Assembly: GCF_041154505.1 (NCBI RefSeq)
Contig: NZ_AP028672.1
Span: 3,574,501-3,638,500 of the forward strand
Direction of reading: 5' to 3'
DNA from: Acidovorax sp. A79
GTDB taxonomy: Bacteria > Pseudomonadota > Gammaproteobacteria > Burkholderiales > Burkholderiaceae_C
DNA: 64,000 nucleotides
Made by a program: the position numbers and the translations under genes. Shown piece after piece: positions 25,347 to 35,041 of the stretch (positions are counted from its first letter, which is position 1; each line of letters begins with the position of its first letter). The notes under the pieces are model-generated. The model saw nothing but the letters and a program-made list of their open reading frames with translations, did not search any database and was not told where the DNA came from.

Positions 25347-27347
25347 ATGCGCTCCAAGCCCACCCTGACCACCAAGCTCCTGGCGATGGGTGGAGGCTTT
25401 CTGCTCGTGGCCCTGGCCTCCATCAGCCTCACGCTGTGGGTGACCTGGAAGCTGGAGGGCGGCGCGGCCGCCGTCAATGAGGCGGGCCGGCTGCGCATGA
25501 ACATGCTGCGCATGGTGCTGGTGCTGCAGACCGAACCGCCCGAGGCGGTGCAGGAGCGCGCCCGCCTGTTCGATGCGAGCCTGGAGCTGCTGCGCACGGG
25601 CGATCCTTCGCGGCCGCTGTTCGTGCCCTGGAGCGCCGAGACGCGCACGCGCTTCGACGCGATCCGCGCGCAGTGGGCGCAGGCGCGCAGCGGCTGGGTG
25701 GCCACGCAGCCACCCGACCGCGCGCGTACGCTGGCGCAGGCCGACGCGTTCGTGCAGCAGGTGGACGGCTTCGTCGACGCGATCGAGCTGCAGATCGCGG
25801 GCTGGACGGCCGCGCTGCACCTGTTCCAGCTGTTCATGATGGCGCTGGCCATCGTGGCGGCCGTGACCTTCATGGCCGTGAGCTACCTGCTCGTCATCAA
25901 CCCCGTGGCGCGCCTGCAGCAGGCCCAGGCCCGGCTGCGCCAGGGCGAGCTGGGCACGCGCCTGCCGGTCGATACCGATGACGAGTTCGGCCAGCTCTCG
26001 GCGGGCTTCAACCTCATGGCGCACGCGCTGCAGGCCTCGCACGACGAGCTGGAGCACAAGGTGCGCGACAAGACCGCCAGCATCGCCGTGAAGAACCAGC
26101 GCCTGGCCGCGCTGTACGAGGTGAGCGCGCTGGCGTCCACCGCGGGCAGCCTGGAGCTGCTGGCCCAGGGCTTCGTGCAGCAGATCCGCCGCGTGGCCGG
26201 GGCCGACGCGGCGGCCGTGCGCTGGTCCAACGAGGCCAACGAACGCTATGTGCTGCTGGCCGGTGACGGCCTGCCGCGCTCCATGGCCGACGGTGAGCAC
26301 TGCCTGCACACGGGCAGCTGCCTGTGCGGCCAGCCCCAGGCCCAGGCGCGCACGCGGGTCATTCCCATCACGCCGTCCACCCACGTCGCGCTGCCCCACT
26401 GCCGCGAAGCGGGCTTTGAAACCATGGTGACCATCCCCGTGCAGATGCAGCAGCGCCTGCTGGGCGAGGTGGACCTGTTCTTCCGCTCCCAGGTCGAGCT
26501 GACCGACGAGCTGCGCGACCTGCTCGAAGCCATGACGCGCCACCTGGCCAGCGCCATGGAGGGCCTGCGCGCGACGGCGCTCGAGCGCGAGGCGGCGGTG
26601 GCCGAGGAGCGCAGCCTGCTGGCGCGCGAACTGCACGACTCCATCGCGCAGTCGCTGGCCTTCCTCAAGATCCAGACCCAGCTGCTGCGCGACGCGGTGG
26701 CGCGCGGCGACGAGGCCAAGCGCGACCGCAGCATCGGCGAGCTGGACGTGGGCGTGCGCGAGTGTTATGCCGACGTGCGCGAGCTGCTGGTGCACTTTCG
26801 CACGCGCACCAGCGAGGAGGACATCGAGTCCGCCCTGCGCGCCACGCTGTCCAAGTTCGAGCACCAGACCGGCATGGCCACCGTGCTCAGCATGGTGGGC
26901 CATGGGCTGCCGCTGCCGCCGGACCTGCAGATCCAGGTGCTGCACATGGTGCAGGAAGCGCTGTCGAACGTGCGCAAGCATTCGGGCGCCACGCGCGTGG
27001 AACTGCTGGTGCACCGGCACCCGCGCTGGCGCTTCGAGGTGCAGGACAACGGCAAGGGCTTCGACGTGGCCAGCGTGCCGCCCGACTCGCTGCACGTGGG
27101 CCTGGGCATCATGCGCGAGCGGGCCCAGCGCGTGGGGGCGGCCCTGCAGGTCGAATCCGCGCCGGGCCAGGGCACGCGCGTGTGCATCGAGCTGCCCACG
27201 GTGACGGCCGCCGCCCCCATGCCTGCGCCGCCGGCGCACCCGCCCGCCACCCCGCCATCCGTGGCCCGCGCCTCGCGCGGCACGCCGCCTGGCGCGGACA
27301 CCCCCTCTGCCGCAGCCACCAGCCCGGTGGCGGCGCACGCACCATGA
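25347..27347 (+). CDS. narX: Nitrate/nitrite sensor histidine kinase NarX
   Basis: 666-residue inner-membrane kinase that senses nitrate or nitrite and phosphorylates NarL. Transmembrane helix 1 is at about 13-32 and is followed by the P-box-like NEAGRLRMNMLRM, the nitrate-binding element of NarX. A second helix (about 153-180) leads to a HAMP linker (PVARLQQAQARLR...) and a cysteine-containing GAF-like region. The HisKA_3 phosphoacceptor is His430 in ARELHDSIAQS, followed by an HPK7-type ATPase with VQDNGKGFDV and GLGIMRERA. A low-complexity Pro/Ala tail follows. Its stop overlaps the narL start (ATGA), so the two are translationally coupled. Confidence 0.93.
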   Translation: MRSKPTLTTKLLAMGGGFLLVALASISLTLWVTWKLEGGAAAVNEAGRLRMNMLRMVLVLQTEPPEAVQERARLFDASLELLRTGDPSRPLFVPWSAETRTRFDAIRAQWAQARSGWVATQPPDRARTLAQADAFVQQVDGFVDAIELQIAGWTAALHLFQLFMMALAIVAAVTFMAVSYLLVINPVARLQQAQARLRQGELGTRLPVDTDDEFGQLSAGFNLMAHALQASHDELEHKVRDKTASIAVKNQRLAALYEVSALASTAGSLELLAQGFVQQIRRVAGADAAAVRWSNEANERYVLLAGDGLPRSMADGEHCLHTGSCLCGQPQAQARTRVIPITPSTHVALPHCREAGFETMVTIPVQMQQRLLGEVDLFFRSQVELTDELRDLLEAMTRHLASAMEGLRATALEREAAVAEERSLLARELHDSIAQSLAFLKIQTQLLRDAVARGDEAKRDRSIGELDVGVRECYADVRELLVHFRTRTSEEDIESALRATLSKFEHQTGMATVLSMVGHGLPLPPDLQIQVLHMVQEALSNVRKHSGATRVELLVHRHPRWRFEVQDNGKGFDVASVPPDSLHVGLGIMRERAQRVGAALQVESAPGQGTRVCIELPTVTAAAPMPAPPAHPPATPPSVARASRGTPPGADTPSAAATSPVAAHAP

Positions 27348-28108
27348 ACAACACCACCACCACCGCCCCTTTTCCGGCAGCTGTCCCTGCGCACCCGGAC
27401 GCCCCGGTGCAGCCGCCGGTGACCCTGCTCGTGGTGGACGACCACACGCTGTTCCGCCGGGGGCTGATCGCCCTGCTGGGGCAGGACGCGGGCCTCCTGG
27501 TGCTGGGCGAGGCGGGCGACGCCGCCGAGGCGCTGCGCCTGGCGCCCCAGCTGCGGCCCCAGGTGATCCTGCTGGACAACCACCTGCCCGGCGTGATGGG
27601 CGTGGACGCCATCCGGGGGCTGCGCGAAGTGGCGCCCGCATCGCGCGTGCTCATGCTCACCGTGAGCGAGGATTCGCAAGACCTGGCCGCCGCGCTGCGC
27701 AATGGCGCGCAGGGCTACCTGCTCAAGACCATCGACGGCGACCTGCTCGCCCAGGCCATCCGCCGCGCGGCACGCGGCGAGCCGGTGGTCAGCCCCGAGC
27801 TCATGGGCAAGCTGGTGGCGGCGTTCCAGTCGCAAGGCGCGCCCGAGGCGCCGCCAGCCCACGCCCTGGCGTCCGCGCCCGCGCCGCTGCAGGCCGATCC
27901 CGCGGGCGGTGTGGCGCCGCTCTCGCCGCGCGAGGAGGACGTGCTGCGCGAGATCGCGCGCGGCGCGAGCAACAAGGAAATCGCGCGCACCCTGGACATC
28001 GCCGAGACCACGGTGAAGATCCACGTGCAGCACATCCTGCGCAAGCTGGGCCTCACCTCGCGCGTGCAGGCGGCGGTCTACGCCTCGGACCGCCAGCGCA
28101 CGGAGTAG
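27344..28108 (+). CDS. narL: Nitrate/nitrite response regulator NarL
   Basis: 254-residue response regulator. The receiver domain (about residues 26-145) has acidic VVDDH, phospho-acceptor Asp78 in LLDNHLP, the Thr of MLTVSE and a Lys in YLLKTI. A proline/alanine-rich linker of about 30 residues leads to a LuxR-type helix-turn-helix (about 190-250): LSPREEDVLREIARGASNKE, IARTLDIAETTVKIHVQHIL. NarL proteins activate or repress nitrate respiration genes when phosphorylated by NarX. The natural targets would be the narK1K2GHJI genes just downstream. Coupled to narX by a 4-base overlap. Confidence 0.93.
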   Translation: MNNTTTTAPFPAAVPAHPDAPVQPPVTLLVVDDHTLFRRGLIALLGQDAGLLVLGEAGDAAEALRLAPQLRPQVILLDNHLPGVMGVDAIRGLREVAPASRVLMLTVSEDSQDLAAALRNGAQGYLLKTIDGDLLAQAIRRAARGEPVVSPELMGKLVAAFQSQGAPEAPPAHALASAPAPLQADPAGGVAPLSPREEDVLREIARGASNKEIARTLDIAETTVKIHVQHILRKLGLTSRVQAAVYASDRQRTE

Positions 28109-28150
28109 AGGGTGCCCACGGCCGCCATCCCCGGTGGCCGCATGCGGTGA

Positions 28151-28207
28151 TTTGCTACTGAATTGGTAGCTTTTGGCGCTTGTCCATCCAGCGCGAAAGC
28201 CTGTTTT
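28151..28207. repeat. Comamonadaceae-type interspersed repeat
   Basis: TTTGCTACTGAATTGGTAGC, then TTTTGGCGCTTGTCC and AGCGCGAAAGCCTG. It lies between narL and narK1 in a 341-base non-coding stretch whose other visible feature is the palindrome at 28382-28398. Confidence 0.6.
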
Positions 28208-28381
28208 CTCTCGATATCCAACCCCGGTGGGCCCGGCATTGGCGGCCCGTGCGCGCGCGCCGGGGACTTTGCTGCACCCAGACGGCCCCGGTGTCCATAG
28301 TTCCTTCGGACGATGCGCGGGCCTCGCGGCGCCCTCCGGCCTAGTCCTTCTGCCGTGGCGCGGGTGTGCTTGCGAAGGATG

Positions 28382-28398
28382 TTCAGGGCGGCCCTGAA
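28382..28398. promoter_or_regulatory. Perfect palindrome upstream of narK1
   Basis: TTCAGGGC-G-GCCCTGAA is an 8-base perfect inverted repeat around one G, 51 bases before the narK1 start codon. It does not match the FNR or NarL consensus that I know. It could be an operator for another regulator or a 5' UTR hairpin. Confidence 0.45.
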
Positions 28399-28449
28399 AA
28401 CGGACCATACAGCCATACCCCAAAGAGAAGAAGGAAGAGGAACCGCGCA

Positions 28450-29742
28450 ATGGCACACACCACCTTGCCCCCGGGCGAAAGCCCACAGCGCACCCGCCAG
28501 GCCTGGTCGGTGCTGATCGTCAGCACCTTCGCATTCACCGTCTGCTTCATGGTCTGGATGATGTTCGGCGTCATCGGCATCCCCATCAAGAAGATGCTCA
28601 ACCTGAACTCCACGCAGTTCGGGCTGCTCATGTCCATGCCCGTGCTCACGGGCTCGCTGGTGCGCGTGCCGCTGGGCATCTGGACCGACCGCTTCGGCGG
28701 CCGCATCGTGATGGCCGCCGTGATGGCGACCACCGTGCCCGCCATCTGGATGATGGGCTACGCCACCGAGTACTGGCACTTCCTCACCATCGGCCTGTTC
28801 GTGGGGCTGGCGGGGGGCTCGTTCTCGGTGGGCACGCCCTACGTGGCGCGCTGGTTCCCCAAGCACCGCCAGGGCACGGCCATGGGCGTGTACGGCGCGG
28901 GCAACTCGGGCGCGGCGGTGAACAAGTTCGTGGCCCCGGTGCTGCTGGTGGCCTTTGGCTGGACCATGGTGCCGCAGGTGTACGCGGCCATCATGCTGGG
29001 CACGCTGGTGCTGTTCTGGCTGTTCAGCTACAGCGACCCGGCCCACCTGGTGGGAAGCAACGTCAAGTTCACCGACCAGCTCAAGGCGCTCAAGGACCCC
29101 AAGGTACTCAAGTACTGCCAGTACTACAGCATCGTGTTCGGCGGCTACGTGGCGCTGTCGCTGTGGATGGTGCAGTACTACGTGGGCGAGTTCGGCCTGG
29201 ACATCCGCGTGGCGGCGTTGCTGGCCGCCTGCTTCTCGCTGCCCGGCGGCGTGCTGCGCGCCATCGGCGGCATGCTGTCTGACAAGTACGGCGCCCACAG
29301 CGTGACCTGGTGGGTGATGTGGGTGAGCTGGATCTGCCTGTTCCTGCTGAGCTACCCGCAGACCGACTTCACCATCGCCACCGTCAACGGCCCGAAGACC
29401 TTCCACATCGGCCTGAACGTCTACCTGTTCACCGGCCTGATGTTCCTGCTGGGCATTGCCTGGGCCTTCGGCAAGGCCAGTGTCTTCAAGTACATCAGCG
29501 ACGACTACCCCCACAACATCGGCGCCATCAGCGGCATCGTGGGCCTGGCCGGCGGGCTGGGCGGCTTCATCCTGCCCATCCTGTTCGGCGCGCTGATGGA
29601 CCTCACCGGCATCCGCTCCAGCGCTTTCATGCTGATGTACGGCGTGGTGTGGGTCTCGCTGATCTGGATGTACTTCACCGAAGTGCGCAACACCCGTCTC
29701 ATGGGCTCGCCGAACGCCGCCGCACCGGCTGGCGCCCGCTGA
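28450..29742 (+). CDS. narK1: Nitrate transporter NarK1 (MFS, NNP family)
   Basis: 430-residue inner-membrane protein with 12 predicted helices of the nitrate/nitrite porter family. NNP features are TGSLVRVPLGIWTDRFGGR after helix 2 and the nitrate signature GLAGGSFSVGTPYVARWFP; a second signature-like stretch is GIVGLAGGLGGFILPILFG. The first of two narK genes in such loci is usually the NarK1-type nitrate/proton symporter, which brings in nitrate when respiration begins. I chose the ATG at 28450, preceded by AGGAAGAGGAA, over an upstream frame starting at 28366. It heads the narK1K2GHJI operon. Confidence 0.9.
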   Translation: MAHTTLPPGESPQRTRQAWSVLIVSTFAFTVCFMVWMMFGVIGIPIKKMLNLNSTQFGLLMSMPVLTGSLVRVPLGIWTDRFGGRIVMAAVMATTVPAIWMMGYATEYWHFLTIGLFVGLAGGSFSVGTPYVARWFPKHRQGTAMGVYGAGNSGAAVNKFVAPVLLVAFGWTMVPQVYAAIMLGTLVLFWLFSYSDPAHLVGSNVKFTDQLKALKDPKVLKYCQYYSIVFGGYVALSLWMVQYYVGEFGLDIRVAALLAACFSLPGGVLRAIGGMLSDKYGAHSVTWWVMWVSWICLFLLSYPQTDFTIATVNGPKTFHIGLNVYLFTGLMFLLGIAWAFGKASVFKYISDDYPHNIGAISGIVGLAGGLGGFILPILFGALMDLTGIRSSAFMLMYGVVWVSLIWMYFTEVRNTRLMGSPNAAAPAGAR

Positions 29743-29761
29743 TTTTTCAAGGAACCTCACC

Positions 29762-31180
29762 ATGTCTGCCACCACCACCAGCGGGCGCCAGGGGCGCCTG
29801 CTCACCCTCTGGGCTCCGGAGGACAAGTCGTTCTGGGAGCGCGAAGGCGAGGCCGTCGCCAAGCTCAACCTGTGGATCTCGGTGCCCGCGCTGTTCCTGG
29901 CCTTCGCCATCTGGCAGGTCTGGAGCGTGGTCGCCGTGAGCCTGCCGGGCCTCGGGTTCAAGTATTCGACCAACCAGCTGTTCTGGCTGGCGGCGGCGCC
30001 CGCGCTCTCGGGTGCCACGCTGCGCATCTTCTATTCATTCATGGTGCCGCTCGTGGGCGGACGCCGCTGGACGGCGATCTCCACCGCCTCGCTGCTGATC
30101 CCCGCCATCGGCATCGGCTTTGCGGTGCAGGACAACACCACGGCCTACCCCACCATGCTCATCCTGGCGCTGCTGTGTGGCCTGGGCGGCGGCAACTTCA
30201 GCTCCAGCATGGCCAACATCAGCTTCTTCTTTCCGAAGGAGCGCAAGGGCTCGGCGCTGGGGGTGAACGCGGGCCTCGGTAACCTGGGCGTGTCGGTGGT
30301 GCAGTTCCTGACCCCGCTCGTGGTCACGGCCGGCATCTTCGGCATCTTTGGCGGCGAAGGCCAGACCATTGTGAAGAACGGCCAGACCGTGCAGGTGTGG
30401 ACGCAGAACGCCGCCTTCATCTGGGTGCCATGGATCGCGCTGACGGCGCTGGCCGCCTGGTTCGGCATGAACGACATCGCCGACGCGCGCGCCTCGTTCG
30501 CCGCGCAGGCCGCGATCTTCAGGCGCAAGCACAACTGGCTGATGTGCGTGCTGTACCTGGGCACCTTCGGCTCGTTCATCGGCTATGCGGCGGGCTTTCC
30601 GCTGCTCATCAAGAGCCAGTTCCCCGGCGTGAACCCCCTGGCCTACGCCTGGCTGGGCCCGCTGGTGGGCGCCGTGATCCGCCCCTTTGGCGGCTGGCTG
30701 GCCGACAAGCTCGGCGGTGCGCGCGTCACGCTGTGGAACTTCATCGTCATGGCCATCGCGGTGGTGGGCGTCACGTTCTTCCTGCCCTCCGGCGGCCCCG
30801 GCGGCAACGAAGGCCAGTTCGCGGGTTTCTTCGTGTGTTTCCTGGTGCTGTTCCTCACCACCGGCATCGGCAACGGCTCCACCTTCCGCATGATCCCCGT
30901 GATCTTCCTGACCGAAGCCATGCGCGGCGTGGACCGCAACGACCCGGCCGCCATCGCGCATGCCAACAAGGAAGGCAACACCCTGGGCGCGGCCACGCTG
31001 GGCTTCACCGCCGCCATGGCCGCCTACGGCGGGTTCTTCATTCCCAAGAGCTATGGCAGCTCGATTGCCCTGACCGGCAGCCCCCATGCCGCGCTGTGGA
31101 CGTTCTTCGCGTTCTACATCGTCTGCATCGTCATCACCTGGTGGCACTACGCGCGCAAGAACGCCGCCATGCCTTGCTGA
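29762..31180 (+). CDS. narK2: Nitrate/nitrite antiporter NarK2 (MFS, NNP family)
   Basis: 472-residue membrane protein, longer than its neighbour because of a soluble N-terminus and an extra loop of about 40 residues (around EGQTIVKNGQTVQVWTQN). It has the NNP signature GLGGGNFSSSMANISFFFPK and LGPLVGAVIRPFGGWLADKL. The second narK is usually the NarK2-type antiporter that exports nitrite in exchange for nitrate. RBS AAGGAA is 6 bases before the ATG, and the gap to narK1 is 19 bases. Confidence 0.92.
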   Translation: MSATTTSGRQGRLLTLWAPEDKSFWEREGEAVAKLNLWISVPALFLAFAIWQVWSVVAVSLPGLGFKYSTNQLFWLAAAPALSGATLRIFYSFMVPLVGGRRWTAISTASLLIPAIGIGFAVQDNTTAYPTMLILALLCGLGGGNFSSSMANISFFFPKERKGSALGVNAGLGNLGVSVVQFLTPLVVTAGIFGIFGGEGQTIVKNGQTVQVWTQNAAFIWVPWIALTALAAWFGMNDIADARASFAAQAAIFRRKHNWLMCVLYLGTFGSFIGYAAGFPLLIKSQFPGVNPLAYAWLGPLVGAVIRPFGGWLADKLGGARVTLWNFIVMAIAVVGVTFFLPSGGPGGNEGQFAGFFVCFLVLFLTTGIGNGSTFRMIPVIFLTEAMRGVDRNDPAAIAHANKEGNTLGAATLGFTAAMAAYGGFFIPKSYGSSIALTGSPHAALWTFFAFYIVCIVITWWHYARKNAAMPC

Positions 31181-31214
31181 GCACACCTGAACAAGACAGA
31201 ACAAGGAGCCCCCG

Positions 31215-34200
31215 ATGAGCCATTTCCTCGATCGCCTTTCGTACTTCTCGCAGCCCCGCGAGACCTTTGCCCAGGGCCACGGCGAAACCAACGGTGAAGA
31301 CCGCACCTGGGAAGACGCCTACCGCGACCGCTGGGCGCACGACAAGATCGTGCGCAGCACGCACGGCGTGAACTGCACGGGCAGCTGCAGCTGGAAGATC
31401 TACGTCAAGGGCGGCATCGTCACCTGGGAAACCCAGCAGACCGACTACCCCCGCACCCGGCCCGACCTGCCCAACCACGAGCCCCGTGGCTGCGCGCGCG
31501 GCGCCAGCTACAGCTGGTACCTGTACAGCGCCAACCGCGTGAAATACCCCATGGTGCGTGGCCGCCTGCTCAAGCACTGGCGCGCCGCCATTGCCCTGGC
31601 CAAGAGCCCGGTGGACGCCTGGGCCAGCATCGTCGAGAACGACGCTTCCAAGCGCGAATGGCAAAAGCAGCGCGGCCTGGGCGGCTTCGTGCGCAGCACC
31701 TGGGACGAAGTCAACCAGATGATCGCTGCGGCCAATGTCTACACGATCAAGAAACACGGCCCGGACCGCATCATCGGCTTCTCGCCCATCCCGGCGATGT
31801 CGATGATTTCGTACGCCGCTGGCAGCCGCTACCTGAGCCTGATCGGCGGCGTGTGCATGAGTTTTTACGACTGGTACTGCGACCTGCCTCCCAGCAGCCC
31901 GCAGACCTGGGGCGAGCAGACCGACGTGCCCGAGTCGGCCGACTGGTACAACAGCTCGTACATCATTGCCTGGGGCTCCAACGTGCCCCAGACGCGCACG
32001 CCCGATGCCCACTTCTTGACCGAGGTGCGCTACAAGGGCACCAAGGTGGTGTCCATCACGCCCGACTATTCCGAAGTCGCCAAGCTCGGCGACCTCTGGA
32101 TGCACCCCAAGCAGGGCACCGACGCCGCCGTGGCCATGGCCATGGGCCATGTGATCCTGAAGGAGTTCTACTTCAAGGACGGCGGCAAGGGCCGCTCGGC
32201 GTACTTTGACGACTACGCCCGCCGCTACACCGACCTGCCGCTCTTGGTGGTGCTCAAGGAAAAGACGCTGCCCGATGGCCGCACGGTGATGGTGCCCGAC
32301 CGCTATGTGCGCGCCAGCGACTTCCCCGGCCAGCTCGACCAGTCCAACAATCCCGACTGGAAGACGGTGGGCTACGACGAGCTGGGCCAGGTCACGCTGC
32401 CCAATGGTTCCATCGGCTTTCGCTGGGGGGCCGACGGCCGCCCCGACCAGGGCCTGTGGAACCTGGAGAACAAAGAGGCACGCACCGGCAACACCGTCAA
32501 GCTCAAGCTGTCGGTGATCGAGGACGGCGCGCAGGCCCATGACGTGGCCGACGTCGCCTTCCCGTACTTTGGCGGTGTGGCAACGCCCAACTTCACGGCC
32601 AACGAACAAGGTGGCGACGTGATGGTGCGCCGCGTGCCGGTGTCCCACCTGGAGCTGGCCGGGCACGAAGCCCAGGGCCGCGTGATGGTGGCCACGGTGT
32701 TCGACCTGCTGGCGGGCAACTACGGCATCGACCGAGGCCTGCCCGGCGAAGAGCCCGGTGGCGGTTACGACGCCGACCGCCCCTACACCCCTGCCTGGCA
32801 AGAGGCCATCACCGGCGTGCCGCGCGAGCAGATCATCACCGTGGCGCGCCAGTTCGCCGACAACGCCGACAAGACGCATGGCAAGTCCATGGTGATCATC
32901 GGCGCGGCGATGAACCACTGGTACCACTGCGACATGAACTACCGCGGCATCATCAACATGCTGATGCTGTGCGGCTGCATCGGCCAGAGCGGTGGCGGCT
33001 GGGCGCACTACGTGGGCCAGGAAAAGCTGCGGCCCCAGACCGGCTGGACGGCGCTGGCGTTTGCGCTGGATTGGATCCGCCCATCCCGCCAGATGAACAG
33101 CACGAGCTTCTTCTACGCCCACACCGACCAGTGGCGCTACGAGAAGCTGGGCATGGAGGAAATCCTCTCGCCCCTGGCCGACAAGAAGGCCTACCACGGT
33201 GCGCAGATCGACTACAACGTGCGCGCCGAGCGCATGGGCTGGCTGCCATCGGCTCCCCAGCTCAAGACCAATCCCATGCAGGTGGCCAAGGATGCCGCTG
33301 CCGCGGGTATGGACGCGAAGGATTACGTCGTCAAGTCTCTGAAGGACGGCACGCTCACGATGAGCTGCGAAGACCCGGACCATCCGTCCAACTGGCCGCG
33401 CAACATGTTCGTGTGGCGCTCCAACATCCTGGGCTCGTCGGGCAAGGGGCATGAATACTTCCTCAAGCACCTGCTGGGCACCACCCACGGCGTGCAGGGC
33501 AAGGACCTGGGCAAGGACGAAGCCAAGCCCGAGGAAGTGCAGTGGCACACCCACGCGCCCGAAGGCAAGCTGGACCTGCTGGTCACGCTCGATTTCCGCA
33601 TGAGCACCACCTGCCTGTACTCCGACATCGTGCTGCCCACGGCCACCTGGTATGAGAAGAACGACCTCAACACCAGCGACATGCACCCCTTCATCCATCC
33701 GCTGTCCACCGCGGTGGACCCTGCCTGGCAGGCCAAGAGCGACTGGGAGATCTACAAAGGTTTCGCCAAGGCCGTGAGCGAGGTCAGCGTGGGCCACCTC
33801 GGCGTCGAAAAGGACGTGGTGCTCACGCCCATCATGCACGACACCCCCGGTGAAATGGCGCAGCCCTATGGCGTGCGCGACTGGAAGAACGGCGAGTGCG
33901 AACTCATCCCCGGCAAGACCGCGCCGCAGGTCACGGTGGTCGAGCGCGACTACCCTAACCTCTACAAGCGCTTCACCGCCCTGGGCCCCTTGATGGACAA
34001 GGCAGGCAACGGCGGCAAGGGCATCGGCTGGAACACGCAGACCGAAGTCGGCCAATTGGGCGACCTGAACGGCCGTGTGAAGGAAGAGGGCGTGACGCAA
34101 GGCATGCCCCGCATCGTGACCGACATCGACGCCACCGAAGTGGTGATGATGCTGGCCCCCGAAACCAACGGCCACGTGGCCTGCAAGGCCTGGGAGGCCC

Positions 34201-35018
34201 TGGGCAAGCAGACCGGGCGCGACCACGTGCACCTGGCGCTGCACCGCGAGGACGAGAAGATCCGCTTCCGCGACATCCAGGCGCAGCCGCGCAAGATCAT
34301 CAGCTCGCCCACCTGGTCGGGGCTGGAGAGCGAAAAGGTCAGCTACAACGCCGGCTACACCAACGTGCACGAGTACATCCCATGGCGCACCCTCACGGGC
34401 CGCCAGCAGTTCTACCAGGACCACCCGTGGATGCGTGACTTCGGCGAAGGCTTTGTGAGCTACCGCCCACCGGTGCACCTGAAGACGCTGCACGAGGTCG
34501 AAGGCAAGAAGCCCAACGGCAACAAGGAAATCCAGCTGAACTTCATCACGCCGCACCAGAAGTGGGGCATCCACAGCACGTACAGCGACAACCTGATGAT
34601 GCTCACGCTGAACCGGGGTGGCTCGGTGGTGTGGCTGAGCGAAGACGACGCCAAGGTCGCCGGCATCGTGGACAACGACTGGGTCGAACTCTTCAACGCC
34701 AACGGCGCCATCGCCGCCCGCGCGGTGGTGAGCCAGCGCGTGAACCCCGGCATGGTGATGATGTACCACTCGCAAGAGAAGATCATCAACACCCCCGGCT
34801 CCGAGATCACCGGCACGCGCGGCGGCATCCACAACTCGGTCACCCGCATCGTGCTCAAACCCACCCACATGATTGGTGGCTACGCGCAGTACAGCTACGG
34901 CTTCAACTACTACGGAACCATCGGCACCAACCGCGACGAGTTCGTGCTGGTGCGCAAGATGGACCGCGTGGACTGGCTCGACGATGAGCCCGTGTCCAGC
35001 ACGGCAGCCCACGCCTGA
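31215..35018 (+). CDS. narG: Respiratory nitrate reductase alpha subunit NarG
   Basis: 1267-residue catalytic subunit that reduces nitrate to nitrite on the cytoplasmic side of the membrane at a bis-MGD molybdenum site. It has a FS0 cluster motif with HGVNCTGSCSW and, about 45 residues later, EPRGCARG. The predicted Mo-ligand aspartate is in YDWYCDLPPSSPQ. Later regions such as NNWYHCDMNYRG-like MNHWYHCDMNYRG, TLDFRMSTTCLYSD and the C-terminal GYAQYSYGFNYYG are NarG-typical. Length agrees with E. coli NarG (1247). It has no Tat signal, as expected for the cytoplasm-facing type. Preceded by AAGGAG. Confidence 0.97.
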   Translation: MSHFLDRLSYFSQPRETFAQGHGETNGEDRTWEDAYRDRWAHDKIVRSTHGVNCTGSCSWKIYVKGGIVTWETQQTDYPRTRPDLPNHEPRGCARGASYSWYLYSANRVKYPMVRGRLLKHWRAAIALAKSPVDAWASIVENDASKREWQKQRGLGGFVRSTWDEVNQMIAAANVYTIKKHGPDRIIGFSPIPAMSMISYAAGSRYLSLIGGVCMSFYDWYCDLPPSSPQTWGEQTDVPESADWYNSSYIIAWGSNVPQTRTPDAHFLTEVRYKGTKVVSITPDYSEVAKLGDLWMHPKQGTDAAVAMAMGHVILKEFYFKDGGKGRSAYFDDYARRYTDLPLLVVLKEKTLPDGRTVMVPDRYVRASDFPGQLDQSNNPDWKTVGYDELGQVTLPNGSIGFRWGADGRPDQGLWNLENKEARTGNTVKLKLSVIEDGAQAHDVADVAFPYFGGVATPNFTANEQGGDVMVRRVPVSHLELAGHEAQGRVMVATVFDLLAGNYGIDRGLPGEEPGGGYDADRPYTPAWQEAITGVPREQIITVARQFADNADKTHGKSMVIIGAAMNHWYHCDMNYRGIINMLMLCGCIGQSGGGWAHYVGQEKLRPQTGWTALAFALDWIRPSRQMNSTSFFYAHTDQWRYEKLGMEEILSPLADKKAYHGAQIDYNVRAERMGWLPSAPQLKTNPMQVAKDAAAAGMDAKDYVVKSLKDGTLTMSCEDPDHPSNWPRNMFVWRSNILGSSGKGHEYFLKHLLGTTHGVQGKDLGKDEAKPEEVQWHTHAPEGKLDLLVTLDFRMSTTCLYSDIVLPTATWYEKNDLNTSDMHPFIHPLSTAVDPAWQAKSDWEIYKGFAKAVSEVSVGHLGVEKDVVLTPIMHDTPGEMAQPYGVRDWKNGECELIPGKTAPQVTVVERDYPNLYKRFTALGPLMDKAGNGGKGIGWNTQTEVGQLGDLNGRVKEEGVTQGMPRIVTDIDATEVVMMLAPETNGHVACKAWEALGKQTGRDHVHLALHREDEKIRFRDIQAQPRKIISSPTWSGLESEKVSYNAGYTNVHEYIPWRTLTGRQQFYQDHPWMRDFGEGFVSYRPPVHLKTLHEVEGKKPNGNKEIQLNFITPHQKWGIHSTYSDNLMMLTLNRGGSVVWLSEDDAKVAGIVDNDWVELFNANGAIAARAVVSQRVNPGMVMMYHSQEKIINTPGSEITGTRGGIHNSVTRIVLKPTHMIGGYAQYSYGFNYYGTIGTNRDEFVLVRKMDRVDWLDDEPVSSTAAHA

Positions 35019-35041
35019 AGCCGAAGACAAGGAGAAACACG

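Noticed and set aside
25284..27641. Long minus-strand open frame opposite narX/narL
   Set aside because: Its translation is Arg/His/Ala-rich with no family similarity, while the plus strand encodes a full sensor kinase; it is a shadow of high-GC codon usage.
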